A stretch of 64,000 nt of DNA from Falsiphaeobacter marinintestinus (lineage in GTDB: Bacteria > Pseudomonadota > Alphaproteobacteria > Rhodobacterales > Rhodobacteraceae). How positions within the stretch are numbered: the stretch's first letter is position 1; each line of letters opens with the position of its first letter. The DNA is taken from contig NZ_VOGO01000004.1 of NCBI RefSeq assembly GCF_007923355.1, positions 62,001-126,000 on the forward strand. The letters run 5' to 3'. The notes under the pieces are model-generated. The model had not been told where the DNA came from and searched no databases. It saw only the letters and a program-made list of their open reading frames with translations. This document shows, piece by piece, positions 17,595 to 25,382 of the stretch. Position numbers and translations under genes: made by a program.

Positions 17595-18026
17595 ATGAGG
17601 TTCCAAGCCGCCTTGCACGTTGGCATCACGCTGTCGGTAGTGACTTTTGCCGCCACAACGGCCACCGCCAAAGACACCTACCCGCCGCTTGACGTCCTGC
17701 TGTCGACCACCACAACCACCATTGGCCAGCCCTTTGAATATCCCGAAGGGCAGGCCAAGATCACCGGCGCCATCGTCACCATGCAGCCCGGTCAGAAAAC
17801 CGGCTGGCACAAGCACGAGGCCCCGCTGTTTGCCTATATCCTCGAAGGTGAGATCACCGTCGATTATGGCCCGAACGGCACCAAGACCTATAAAACCGGC
17901 GACAGTTTTGTCGAAGCGTTCGAAAGCGAACATAACGGTCAGAATACCGGCGACGGGATCACCCGCATCCTTGCCGTGTTCGCCGGGGCCGAGGGCACGC
18001 CCAACACGGTTTCCGAAAAGAACTGA
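17595..18026 (+). CDS. Exported cupin-domain protein
   Basis: A 143 aa protein. A signal peptide (GITLSVVTFAATTATAKD) indicates periplasmic location; the ATG at 17595 after gggaag is preferred to an earlier frame start. The cupin core is clear, with metal-type histidines in GWHKHEAPLFAYILEGE (about residues 59-75). It sits between pheS and pheT together with two small membrane proteins. Function unknown. Confidence 0.8.
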   Translation: MRFQAALHVGITLSVVTFAATTATAKDTYPPLDVLLSTTTTTIGQPFEYPEGQAKITGAIVTMQPGQKTGWHKHEAPLFAYILEGEITVDYGPNGTKTYKTGDSFVEAFESEHNGQNTGDGITRILAVFAGAEGTPNTVSEKN

Positions 18027-18043
18027 CTCCGAAGGGGCCATAA

Positions 18044-18322
18044 ATGCTGTTCGAAGACACCTCGCAACATGACACCGCCGAAAAACGGCGGCTGTATGCG
18101 GTTTTCGAAATCGTCTATACGATCATTGATTTTTCGGCGGCGGCACTCTTCGTAGTGGGGTCGATCTTTTTCTTCTATGAAAGCCTCACCTATGCGGGCA
18201 CATGGCTTTTCCTGATCGGATCGCTGATGTTCGCCGCGAAACCAACCCTGCGCCTGATACGAGAACTGAAGCTTGCCAATATGGGCGATGCCGACGATCT
18301 GGCCCGCAAGTTCAAGGAATAG
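18044..18322 (+). CDS. YrhK-domain small membrane protein
   Basis: A 92 aa protein with two membrane helices (about residues 25-48 and 54-72) and the composition of YrhK-like domains: FFFYESLTYAGTWLFLIGSLMF followed by basic RLIRELK. It lies 17 bp after the exported cupin gene and 16 bp before another small membrane protein, so the three are probably one transcript between pheS and pheT. The role of YrhK domains is not established. Confidence 0.7.
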   Translation: MLFEDTSQHDTAEKRRLYAVFEIVYTIIDFSAAALFVVGSIFFFYESLTYAGTWLFLIGSLMFAAKPTLRLIRELKLANMGDADDLARKFKE

Positions 18323-18338
18323 TTGTTAAGGCCGGGCC

Positions 18339-18641
18339 ATGTATGAACTCAGTGCATTCATGACCGGGATCTACAACCGGTGTCTGGACCACGCCGAACG
18401 CAGCCCGCGGTGGCATGGAAACGCTATCCTCGCAATCGCACTTTCAGGGTTTGCAATTGCTCTGTTTCTTGCACCCATTTGGGTTTTCGTTTCCTATTTC
18501 GTTGTCGTGATCGGCGGTGTTCAGATCTATATGCCTGCACACAGTAAGGTTTGGACAAAGCGCGATGAGATCAGGAAAGATCAATTCGCGAAAACGATGA
18601 AGACACGAAAACTGCTCAAGGGTACCCGGTTCGACAAGTGA
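18339..18641 (+). CDS. Hypothetical small membrane protein
   Basis: A 100 aa protein with a hydrophobic hairpin (ILAIALSGFAIALFLAPIW and the following VFVSYFVVVIGG) flanked by charged ends; the C-terminus is very basic (KTMKTRKLLKGTRFDK). No family recognised. Same strand as its neighbours, 16 bp after the YrhK-domain gene. Confidence 0.6.
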   Translation: MYELSAFMTGIYNRCLDHAERSPRWHGNAILAIALSGFAIALFLAPIWVFVSYFVVVIGGVQIYMPAHSKVWTKRDEIRKDQFAKTMKTRKLLKGTRFDK

Positions 18642-18767
18642 TCCAACGACCTGCAACGGATTTGTTTCCGCGTCGAACCCTGCGCCATAGTCGCTAGGCT
18701 TGCACCTTGCGCCAATCTTTGTCATTGCCTCTGGCGACCTATCCTGTCTGCCAAAGGGCCCTGCGCT

Positions 18768-21164
18768 ATGAAATTCACCCTCTCCTGGCTGAAAGATCAC
18801 CTCGACACCACCGCCACCGTGGACGAGATCGCCTATGCCCTGACCGACCTTGGCCTTGAGGTCGAAGAGATCGTGAACCCCGCCGACCGGCTGGCCGCGT
18901 TTACGCTGGCCAAGGTGACGCACGCGGAACAGCATCCCGACGCCGACCGGCTGCGGGTCTGCAAGGTAGAAACCAACGACGGTGAAAAACAGATCGTCTG
19001 CGGCGCGCCCAACGCACGCGAAGGCATCACTGTCGTCCTGTGCAAACCCGGCGACTATGTGCCCGGCATCGACGTGACCCTGTCAGTCGGCAATATCCGG
19101 GGCGTCGAAAGCCACGGTATGATGGCGTCCGAACGCGAGCTTGAGTTATCAGACGAACATGACGGCATCATCGAACTGCCCTCTGGAGAAGTCGGCGAGA
19201 CATTCGTTGACTGGCTGGCCGAAAACGACCCGTCCAAGATCGACCCCGTGATCGAAATCGCGATCACTCCGAACCGTCCCGACGCATTGGGCGTCGAAGG
19301 CATCGCCCGCGATCTGGCGGCCCGTGGTCTTGGTACGCTGAAATCGCGCCCCATCGCACAGGTGCCAGGTGATTTCGCGTCTCCTATCAAGGTCACCATT
19401 GATGAGAACACGCTGGATGGCTGCCCGCTGTTCACCGGTCGTCTGATCCGGGGGGTCAAGAACGGTCATTCTCCGCAGTGGTTGCAGGATCAGCTGCTGG
19501 CCATCGGCCTGCGCCCGATCTCGGCGCTTGTCGATATCACCAACTTCTTCACCTATGACCGCAACCGCCCGCTGCATGTCTTTGACGCGGACAAGGTGTC
19601 TGGCGCCTTGCGGGTGCACCGCGCCGCCGGTGGCGAACAGATCGTTGCGCTGGACGACAAGGAATACACGCTTGAACCCGGCATGATGGTGATTTCGGAT
19701 GACAACGGACCCGAAAGCATCGCCGGCATCATGGGCGGGGCCGAAACCGGCTGTACCGAAGACACCGTGAACGTGTTCCTTGAAAGCGCGTTCTGGGACA
19801 ACGTCCAGATCGCTCTGACCGGGCGGGCGCTCAAGATCAACTCCGACGCGCGCTATCGGTTTGAGCGCGGCGTCGACCCCGAATTCACTATGGACGGGCT
19901 GGAACTGGCCACTCAGATGATCATCGATCTGTGCGGGGGGGAGCCGTCCGAGGTCGTGATCGCTGGGGATGTGCCCAACCATGCCCGCGCCTACAAGCTG
20001 GATGCCGCACGGGTGCAAAGCCTGGTCGGTATGGATATCCCCGAAAGCGACCAGCGTCAGACGCTGACCCGCCTTGGCTTTCGTCTGGAAGGCAACATGG
20101 CCCACGTGCCCAGTTGGCGTCCTGATGTGCAGGGCGAGGCCGATCTGGTGGAAGAGGTCGCGCGCATCGCCTCGCTGACCGGGCTTCAGGGCAAACCCCT
20201 GCCGCGCCTGTCCGATGGTGTGACCAAACCGGTGATGACCCCGCAGCAACGCCGCAAGGCGATGGCGCGGCGCACCGGTGCGGCACTCGGGTACAACGAA
20301 TGCGTCAGCTATACCTTCATCGATCAGGCCAGCGCGGCGCTGTTTGGTGGCGGGGATGACGGCAGCATGCTGGAAAACCCGATCTCGTCCGAGATGAGCC
20401 ATATGCGCCCGTCGCTGTTGCCCGGCCTGTTGCAGGCCGCAGCGCGCAATCAGGCGCGCGGCTATATGGATCTGGCCTTGTTCGAGGTCGGCCCGGCCTT
20501 TGATGGCGGCGAACCAGAACAACAGCACGACCAGATCGCTGGTCTGCTGGTCGGCCGGTCAGGCCCCAAAGACGTACACGGGGCTTCGCGCCCGGTCGAT
20601 GTGTTCGACGTCAAGGCTGACGCCGAGGCCCTGCTGGCTGCCATTGGTGCGCCCGCCAAGGTTCAGATCCTGCGTGGCGCCGATGCGTGGTGGCATCCGG
20701 GCCGCCACGGCAAGATCTGTTTGGGTCCGAAAAAGGTGCTGGGCATCTTTGGTGAATTGCACCCCAAAGTGCTGCAGACGATGGACATCAAAGGCCCTGC
20801 AATGGCCTTTACGATCTGGCCTGATCAGGTGCCGCAACCGCGCAAGTCGGGTGCATCCCGTCCGGCGCTGCAGTTGCGCGACCTTCAGGCGGTCGAACGT
20901 GACTTTGCCTTTGTTGTCGATGCAGATGTCGAAGCGCTCACATTGGTCAACGCCGCTGCAGGGGCCGACAAGACCCTGATCGAAGGCGTGCGGGTGTTTG
21001 ATGAATTCATCGGCGGCTCGCTGGGTGACGGCAAGAAATCCCTTGCCGTGACCGTGCGGATGCAGCCCAACGACAAAACCCTGACCGAAGCCGAGATCGA
21101 AGCTGTCAGCCAGAAGATCGTCGATAAGGTTGTCAAGGCCACGGGTGGCGTCTTGCGCGGCTAG
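18768..21164 (+). CDS. pheT: Phenylalanine--tRNA ligase beta subunit
   Basis: Beta subunit of PheRS, 798 aa, full length. Domains in order: N-terminal KFTLSWLKDHL, an EMAP/OB-type tRNA-binding domain (about 39-148, with VCGAPNAREG), B3/B4 editing domain (about 200-380), B5 (about 400-470), a catalytic-like core (about 480-690) and the C-terminal anticodon-binding FDX-ACB domain (about 705-798, RDLQAVERDFAFVVD). It is preceded by a 126-bp gap and its stop codon is the start of a pair of palindromes. Confidence 0.97.
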   Translation: MKFTLSWLKDHLDTTATVDEIAYALTDLGLEVEEIVNPADRLAAFTLAKVTHAEQHPDADRLRVCKVETNDGEKQIVCGAPNAREGITVVLCKPGDYVPGIDVTLSVGNIRGVESHGMMASERELELSDEHDGIIELPSGEVGETFVDWLAENDPSKIDPVIEIAITPNRPDALGVEGIARDLAARGLGTLKSRPIAQVPGDFASPIKVTIDENTLDGCPLFTGRLIRGVKNGHSPQWLQDQLLAIGLRPISALVDITNFFTYDRNRPLHVFDADKVSGALRVHRAAGGEQIVALDDKEYTLEPGMMVISDDNGPESIAGIMGGAETGCTEDTVNVFLESAFWDNVQIALTGRALKINSDARYRFERGVDPEFTMDGLELATQMIIDLCGGEPSEVVIAGDVPNHARAYKLDAARVQSLVGMDIPESDQRQTLTRLGFRLEGNMAHVPSWRPDVQGEADLVEEVARIASLTGLQGKPLPRLSDGVTKPVMTPQQRRKAMARRTGAALGYNECVSYTFIDQASAALFGGGDDGSMLENPISSEMSHMRPSLLPGLLQAAARNQARGYMDLALFEVGPAFDGGEPEQQHDQIAGLLVGRSGPKDVHGASRPVDVFDVKADAEALLAAIGAPAKVQILRGADAWWHPGRHGKICLGPKKVLGIFGELHPKVLQTMDIKGPAMAFTIWPDQVPQPRKSGASRPALQLRDLQAVERDFAFVVDADVEALTLVNAAAGADKTLIEGVRVFDEFIGGSLGDGKKSLAVTVRMQPNDKTLTEAEIEAVSQKIVDKVVKATGGVLRG

Positions 21165-21213
21165 AAAATCTTCGACGAAGATTTTCGCAAGAGATTATTC
21201 GTCGAATAATCTC
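21164..21213. repeat. Two adjacent perfect palindromic hairpins after pheT
   Basis: Palindrome 1 (21164-21186) is gaaaatcttcg-a-cgaagattttc; palindrome 2 (21191-21213) is gagattattcg-t-cgaataatctc. Both have 11-bp arms and a 1-nt centre, share the core TTCG-N-CGAA, and are 4 nt apart. The first overlaps the last base of the pheT stop. They may act as a terminator (no T-run) or as a repetitive palindromic element. Confidence 0.7.
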
Positions 21214-21288
21214 CTACACCGCGCTGGGTCTCGCCCTTGCGTTGTGACGATGGCATAATGACGGCGTTTCAATTCAAGGGGCGCCGCC

Positions 21289-21927
21289 ATGTTCAAGGAC
21301 CGCACAGACGCAGGAGCAAAGCTGGCCGAAGCCGTGGCCGCTGCGGCACCAATTGACCCGGTTGTCCTGGCCCTTCCGCGCGGGGGTGTCCCTTTGGGTG
21401 CCATCGTGGCACAGCGTCTGAACGCCCCGCTGGACCTTGTTCTGGTTCGCAAGATCGGCATGCCGGGCAATCGCGAACTCGCAGCGGGTGCGCTTGTTGA
21501 TGGGCCGGAACCGACCATCCTTTTTAATCAGCACCTGATTGACTCGGTCGGTCTTGCCAGTTCCGATTTCGACTCGCAGATCGCCAAGCTTCAGGATGAG
21601 TTGGACCAACGTCGTGCCCTTTACCTGTCAGATCACCGGACATCACCCGTCAGGGGCCGCACAGCAATCCTTGTCGATGATGGCGTCGCAACGGGTGCTA
21701 CGGTGCGGGCCGCGATTCAGGCCCTGCGCTGTCAAGACCCGGCAGCGATCTGGGTGGCTGTTCCAGTCGCCCCGGCCGACACGCTTGAGGTCCTGGAACG
21801 CGAAGCGGACACTGTGATCTGCCTTGAGGTCCCGCATCCCTTCATCGCCGTGGGCGCATATTATGAAACCTTCGGGCAGACGACGGATGACGAGGTCGTG
21901 CGTCTGATGCAGGCGTCGCGCGGCTAA
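21289..21927 (+). CDS. Phosphoribosyltransferase-family protein
   Basis: A 212 aa type I PRT-fold protein. The PRPP-binding signature is ILVDDGVATGATVRAA around residues 125-140, and PRGGVPLGAIVAQRL near 30-44 is typical of stand-alone PRTases of this group. Often annotated only as phosphoribosyltransferase; substrate base unknown. It lacks any fused hydrolase domain seen in some relatives. It has its own 75-bp upstream region after the pheT palindromes. Confidence 0.82.
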   Translation: MFKDRTDAGAKLAEAVAAAAPIDPVVLALPRGGVPLGAIVAQRLNAPLDLVLVRKIGMPGNRELAAGALVDGPEPTILFNQHLIDSVGLASSDFDSQIAKLQDELDQRRALYLSDHRTSPVRGRTAILVDDGVATGATVRAAIQALRCQDPAAIWVAVPVAPADTLEVLEREADTVICLEVPHPFIAVGAYYETFGQTTDDEVVRLMQASRG

Positions 21928-22055
21928 CCCACCCCTTGTTGCGAAAATGCACCGGCGACGCGACCTGCCAGACACGGGATTGTCTCGAATCGGACGCTGT
22001 CCTATCCAAACGTCATCGCAACCCAGAGGCCGCATTGCGCCTCAAGGATCTCAAT

Positions 22056-22109
22056 ATGAACCAGTTCACAGTCAAGCCGATACACACCGGCTATCACCAC
22101 CTGACCTGA
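22056..22109 (+). CDS. Possible 17-residue leader peptide
   Basis: A short frame, ATG to TGA, encoding MNQFTVKPIHTGYHHLT, with agga 8 bp before the ATG, lies 49 bp upstream of the next gene. It contains three histidines. There is no clear attenuator after it, so it may be chance. Confidence 0.15.
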   Translation: MNQFTVKPIHTGYHHLT

Positions 22110-22158
22110 ATTGCCCGCGCGGATCCGCGGGCGCGAAACGCCCGACGGACCCCGGCCC

Positions 22159-23130
22159 ATGCAGATCAAAGACATCGCCACCCTGTTACGCGGACTGCCC
22201 CGGCGGATCGCCTATGCCTATTACCCCGGGCGCGAAGACGCATGGCTGCTGGCCCACCTGATGCCCGGTGACACGCCTGTGGCCGATCTGCGCCGGATGG
22301 GCCTTGGCAAGCTGTTGAACCGCCCTCTGATCAAACCTCTGGTGGCCGGATGCGGCGGCACCCTGCGGCTGCAGGATGTGCTGGCGCTGGCCTATGCCAC
22401 ACATACACCGAACTGGAACAACCTCAGCGCTGCGGGGGCTGCACAACTGAACGCGATCTATGCCGACCCCTGGCTTGATTTCGAACTCAGCTTTTCAGCC
22501 TGGGGTGATGCCGAAAACTTCGCCTGGCAACAGACCAGCCGCCCGGGCACCAACCTGGTGATCCAGTTGGGGTTTCCCTCTGATCACGCCGCGTTGATGG
22601 GGCGGTATCTGAGCACGGGCGGGCGCAAAGCGTTCGAATTTGAGGCCCACCCGATCCGCCTGACCGGTCGTCCGACGCTGGCCTGGGCCCGCGTTGATCT
22701 GGACCCAAAGACCGGCACCGTGCTGATCGAAGAGGTGCAGTCAGACTGGCTGCGCTTTGTCCGCGAAGAGGTCGAAGACTTGGCCGCCCGCAAACCGCGA
22801 TCCCGCGAAACCCGCTCGGCCATGCTGTATGAGGCCGCGCTGCGCGAGCAATATGACAAGCTTTGGCCAAAGGTGATGCTGCTGGTGGCGCTGGAACTGA
22901 TGCGCGACCATGTCGGATGCTCGGATTTTTACATGCATCGTCCCGACAGTGGTGCCGTCCTGAAAAACATTCACGGAGCCAAGCCGCCGAAATCGTTGTA
23001 TTCTACACTGCCGAAAGCCTTCGGCTTCCGGGAAACCACGCATATCCCCGCCTTTCTGGGCAAACGCCACCGCGAATTGCGCAAGTCACTTGGCACGCGC
23101 AAGCCGGTTTTCTGGCATCTTGGGTTCTAG
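22159..23130 (+). CDS. Conserved-looking protein of unknown function with an EVQSDW motif
   Basis: A 323 aa soluble protein, rich in Trp and Arg. The most distinctive segment is VLIEEVQSDWLRFVREEVEDL (around residues 193-213), preceded by LAWARVDLD. E-[IV]-Q-S-D-W motifs occur, as I recall, in domains of large polyvalent proteins of phages and plasmids; whether this protein is related needs a profile search. No signal peptide or membrane segment. The ATG at 22159 is chosen because the sequence before it is low in protein-like character. Neighbours (phosphoribosyltransferase, YtoQ) give no functional clue. Confidence 0.6.
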   Translation: MQIKDIATLLRGLPRRIAYAYYPGREDAWLLAHLMPGDTPVADLRRMGLGKLLNRPLIKPLVAGCGGTLRLQDVLALAYATHTPNWNNLSAAGAAQLNAIYADPWLDFELSFSAWGDAENFAWQQTSRPGTNLVIQLGFPSDHAALMGRYLSTGGRKAFEFEAHPIRLTGRPTLAWARVDLDPKTGTVLIEEVQSDWLRFVREEVEDLAARKPRSRETRSAMLYEAALREQYDKLWPKVMLLVALELMRDHVGCSDFYMHRPDSGAVLKNIHGAKPPKSLYSTLPKAFGFRETTHIPAFLGKRHRELRKSLGTRKPVFWHLGF

Positions 23131-23203
23131 GCGCGCTTCGCGGTTTTCCAACCGTGTCGGCTGCGATATACCCTTGGCCAAAGGAACACGCAGGGAGCGC
23201 ACC

Positions 23204-23653
23204 ATGACTCTGAACGTCTATCTGTCCGGGGAAATCCACACCGACTGGCGCGACCAGATCATCGAGGGGGCCAAAGGCCTTGACGTGGCATTTTCTAGCC
23301 CGGTCACCGATCACGCGGCCAGCGACGATTGCGGCGTGACGATACTGGGCGGCGAAGACAACAAGTTCTGGCACGATCACAAGGGCGCCAAGCTGAACGC
23401 GATCCGCACCCGCAAGGGGATCGAAGACGCGGATGTCGTGGTGATCCGCTTTGGCGACAAGTACAAACAGTGGAATGCCGCCTTTGATGCGGGCTATGCC
23501 GCTGCTTTGGGCAAGTCTCTGATTGTGCTGAATCCTCCAGAACATCAGCATGCCCTGAAAGAGGTTCACGCCGCCGCATTGGCCGTTGCCGAACAGCCCG
23601 CACAGGTGGTCGAGATGCTGCGCTATGTCCTGACCGGCACATTGCCAGGCTGA
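23204..23653 (+). CDS. ytoQ: YtoQ-family protein
   Basis: A 149 aa protein matching the YtoQ family: N-terminus NVYLSGEIHTDWRDQI, central VVVIRFGDKYKQWNAAFDAGYAAALG and the PPEHQHALKEV segment. The fold resembles nucleoside 2-deoxyribosyltransferase-type Rossmann-like proteins, but no reaction is established. The start at 23204 follows ggga at 23193. Confidence 0.85.
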   Translation: MTLNVYLSGEIHTDWRDQIIEGAKGLDVAFSSPVTDHAASDDCGVTILGGEDNKFWHDHKGAKLNAIRTRKGIEDADVVVIRFGDKYKQWNAAFDAGYAAALGKSLIVLNPPEHQHALKEVHAAALAVAEQPAQVVEMLRYVLTGTLPG

Positions 23654-23844
23654 TCAGTGCAACGCTGATCCTGACGCCGCCACCCGTCTCAACCAGAACG
23701 ACACCCCCTGCGATTCGTATCGCGGAGTAGGGGAGCGTGGCGATGTTTTTCCCCTCGGTTTGCCTGCAGAAATGAGGCAATAGGTCTCACGAAGCACAAA
23801 ATGTGGGCAGACGAACTGCTCCACCGGCTGAAGGGGACAACAGT

Positions 23845-24270
23845 ATGCTCAAAGAATTCAAAGACTTCATCGCCAAGGGCAATGTCATGGACATGGCCGT
23901 CGGTATCATCATCGGCGCAGCCTTTACCGCGATCGTCGGATCGCTGGTCGCTGACCTGATCAACCCGATCATCAGCCTGTTTCTGGGCGGCATCGATTTT
24001 GCCGGTCAGTACGTTCTGCTGGGCGCTGGTGAATACGCGTCGATCGGCGAAGCCGAAGAAGCAGGTGCCGCCGTGTTCGCATGGGGCCGCTTCATCATGG
24101 CCATCATCAACTTCCTCATTATCGCCTTCGTTGTCTTCCTTCTGGTGAAGGCCGTCAACAAGGCCAAGGCGGCCACAGAAGCCCCGAAAGAAGAAGCCCC
24201 CGCAGAGCCAGCCGGCCCTTCGGAGCTTGATCTGCTCACGGAAATTCGCGACGCGCTGAAGAAAGCGTAA
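23845..24270 (+). CDS. mscL: Large-conductance mechanosensitive channel MscL
   Basis: A 141 aa homopentameric channel subunit that opens under membrane tension during hypo-osmotic shock. The N-terminus [20 protein letters not shown] is the family hallmark; TM1 is at about 15-45, TM2 at about 78-105 ([19 protein letters not shown]), and a charged C-terminal helix follows (LLTEIRDAL). The periplasmic loop is typical in length. The start at 23845 follows aagggg. A second, MscS-type mechanosensitive channel gene lies 102 bp downstream. Confidence 0.96.
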   Translation: MLKEFKDFIAKGNVMDMAVGIIIGAAFTAIVGSLVADLINPIISLFLGGIDFAGQYVLLGAGEYASIGEAEEAGAAVFAWGRFIMAIINFLIIAFVVFLLVKAVNKAKAATEAPKEEAPAEPAGPSELDLLTEIRDALKKA

Positions 24271-24298
24271 TAATAAAAAGACCACTCACGCGAATGGG

Positions 24299-24330
24299 AA
24301 AGGGCTTGCTTCGGCAGGCCCTTTTTCTTT
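24299..24330 (+). terminator. Rho-independent terminator after mscL
   Basis: agggcttgc-ttcg-gcaggccct forms a 9-bp stem (one G-T pair) with a stable TTCG tetraloop, followed directly by TTTTCTTT. It separates mscL from the MscS-type gene. Confidence 0.85.
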
Positions 24331-24372
24331 AATCGGCCCGATAATGTTGAGGTTTGGTTCAGGAGAGTACCG

Positions 24373-25179
24373 ATGGAAGATATGATGGAACAACTGGGCA
24401 CTTTTGCGCCCTTGATCTTCAGCGCGGCCAAGGCGCTGGTGGTTCTGATTGTGGGCTGGATGGCTGCCGGGATCGTGTCGCGTACCGTGCGCAGACGGGT
24501 CAATGCCACGCCGCGGATTGATCCGACGCTGGGCAATTTCTTTGCCAGCATGGTCAAGTGGGCGATCCTTGCGATTGTGCTTGTCGCGGTTATGGGAATC
24601 TTCGGGATCCCGGCAACGTCGCTGGTGGCGATCCTGGGCGCGGCCTCGCTGGCCATCGGCCTTGCACTGCAGGGCACGCTCAGCGATCTGTCCGCAGGTG
24701 TGATGCTGATCATTTTCCGCCCCTACAAACTGGGCCAGTTCGTCGACATCGGCGGGACTGCGGGAACGGTCAAGGATATCTCGATGTTCACCACCGAACT
24801 GGCGACTCCCGACAATGTGCAGATCATCGTCCCCAACGGTCAGGCATGGGGCACCGTCATCACCAACTATTCGGCACATGACACCCGTCGCGTTGATCTG
24901 GTGTTTGGCATCGACTATGGCGACAGCTCGGATGCCGCCATGCAGGTGATCATGGATCTGGCAAGTGCAGATGAACGCGTTCTGGGCGATCCGGCCCCGT
25001 GGATCCGGGTGACCAATCTGGGCGACAGCTCGGTCGATATCACCGCTCGTCTGTGGTGTCAGGCAGCGGATTACTGGGATCTGAAGTTCGATCTGACCAA
25101 ACAGGTCAAGGAAGCTTTCGATACCAAAGGGATTTCGATCCCTTATCCGCATACGGTCGAAATCCACAAAACCGCCTGA
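24373..25179 (+). CDS. Small mechanosensitive channel, MscS type
   Basis: A 268 aa MscS-family channel. Three N-terminal hydrophobic segments span about residues 12-115, including the pore-lining region LGAASLAIGLALQGTLSDLSAG (about 88-109), followed by the beta-domain with FVDIGGTAGTVKDI and VPNGQAWGTVITNYS. The ATG at 24373 follows aggaga. Length matches the minimal E. coli-type MscS. It complements MscL in osmotic-shock protection. Confidence 0.93.
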   Translation: MEDMMEQLGTFAPLIFSAAKALVVLIVGWMAAGIVSRTVRRRVNATPRIDPTLGNFFASMVKWAILAIVLVAVMGIFGIPATSLVAILGAASLAIGLALQGTLSDLSAGVMLIIFRPYKLGQFVDIGGTAGTVKDISMFTTELATPDNVQIIVPNGQAWGTVITNYSAHDTRRVDLVFGIDYGDSSDAAMQVIMDLASADERVLGDPAPWIRVTNLGDSSVDITARLWCQAADYWDLKFDLTKQVKEAFDTKGISIPYPHTVEIHKTA

Positions 25180-25185
25180 TTTTTG

Positions 25186-25339
25186 ACGACGGGCCGCTCC
25201 CGCCCGTCGTTGCGGCATCAAGATGCCGCGGCCTTCGGTTGGGCCGGGCGCCGCGCTTACGCGCGGCGCGGGTGTGATTAAAAGGACCGTTTCGGCTGGC
25301 GAAACCGCACCGCGCGGGACGCGCGGTGCCTGGCCCAAC
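25186..25339 (+). ncRNA. Cloverleaf-like cluster of perfect inverted repeats; structured RNA or DNA element
   Basis: Within 154 bp there are five perfect hairpins: 25186-25210 (9 bp), 25212-25229 (8 bp), 25248-25269 (9 bp, loop ttac), 25289-25305 (6 bp) and 25307-25329 (9 bp). The last three are enclosed by an outer stem, 25238-25247 with 25330-25339 (10 bp including one G-T pair), whose ends abut the first and last inner hairpins with no unpaired base: a four-way-junction cloverleaf. The G-T pair would be G-U only in plus-strand RNA. It lies between convergent genes, so it could be a double terminator, a repetitive extragenic element or an RNA. Type is tentative. Confidence 0.5.
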
Positions 25340-25382
25340 GCCTGTCGGCCCCGCAAGCGGCTGTACAAGGGGGCGGGAGGGT

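Noticed and set aside
19149-20528. 459-codon minus-strand frame inside pheT
   Set aside because: Antisense to a fully conserved pheT; composition typical of a shadow frame.
24276-24298. Similarity of aagaccactcacgcgaatgg to aaccactcgcgcgaatcgg at about 61629
   Set aside because: About 20 nt with several mismatches and different contexts; no structure or function suggested, likely chance.
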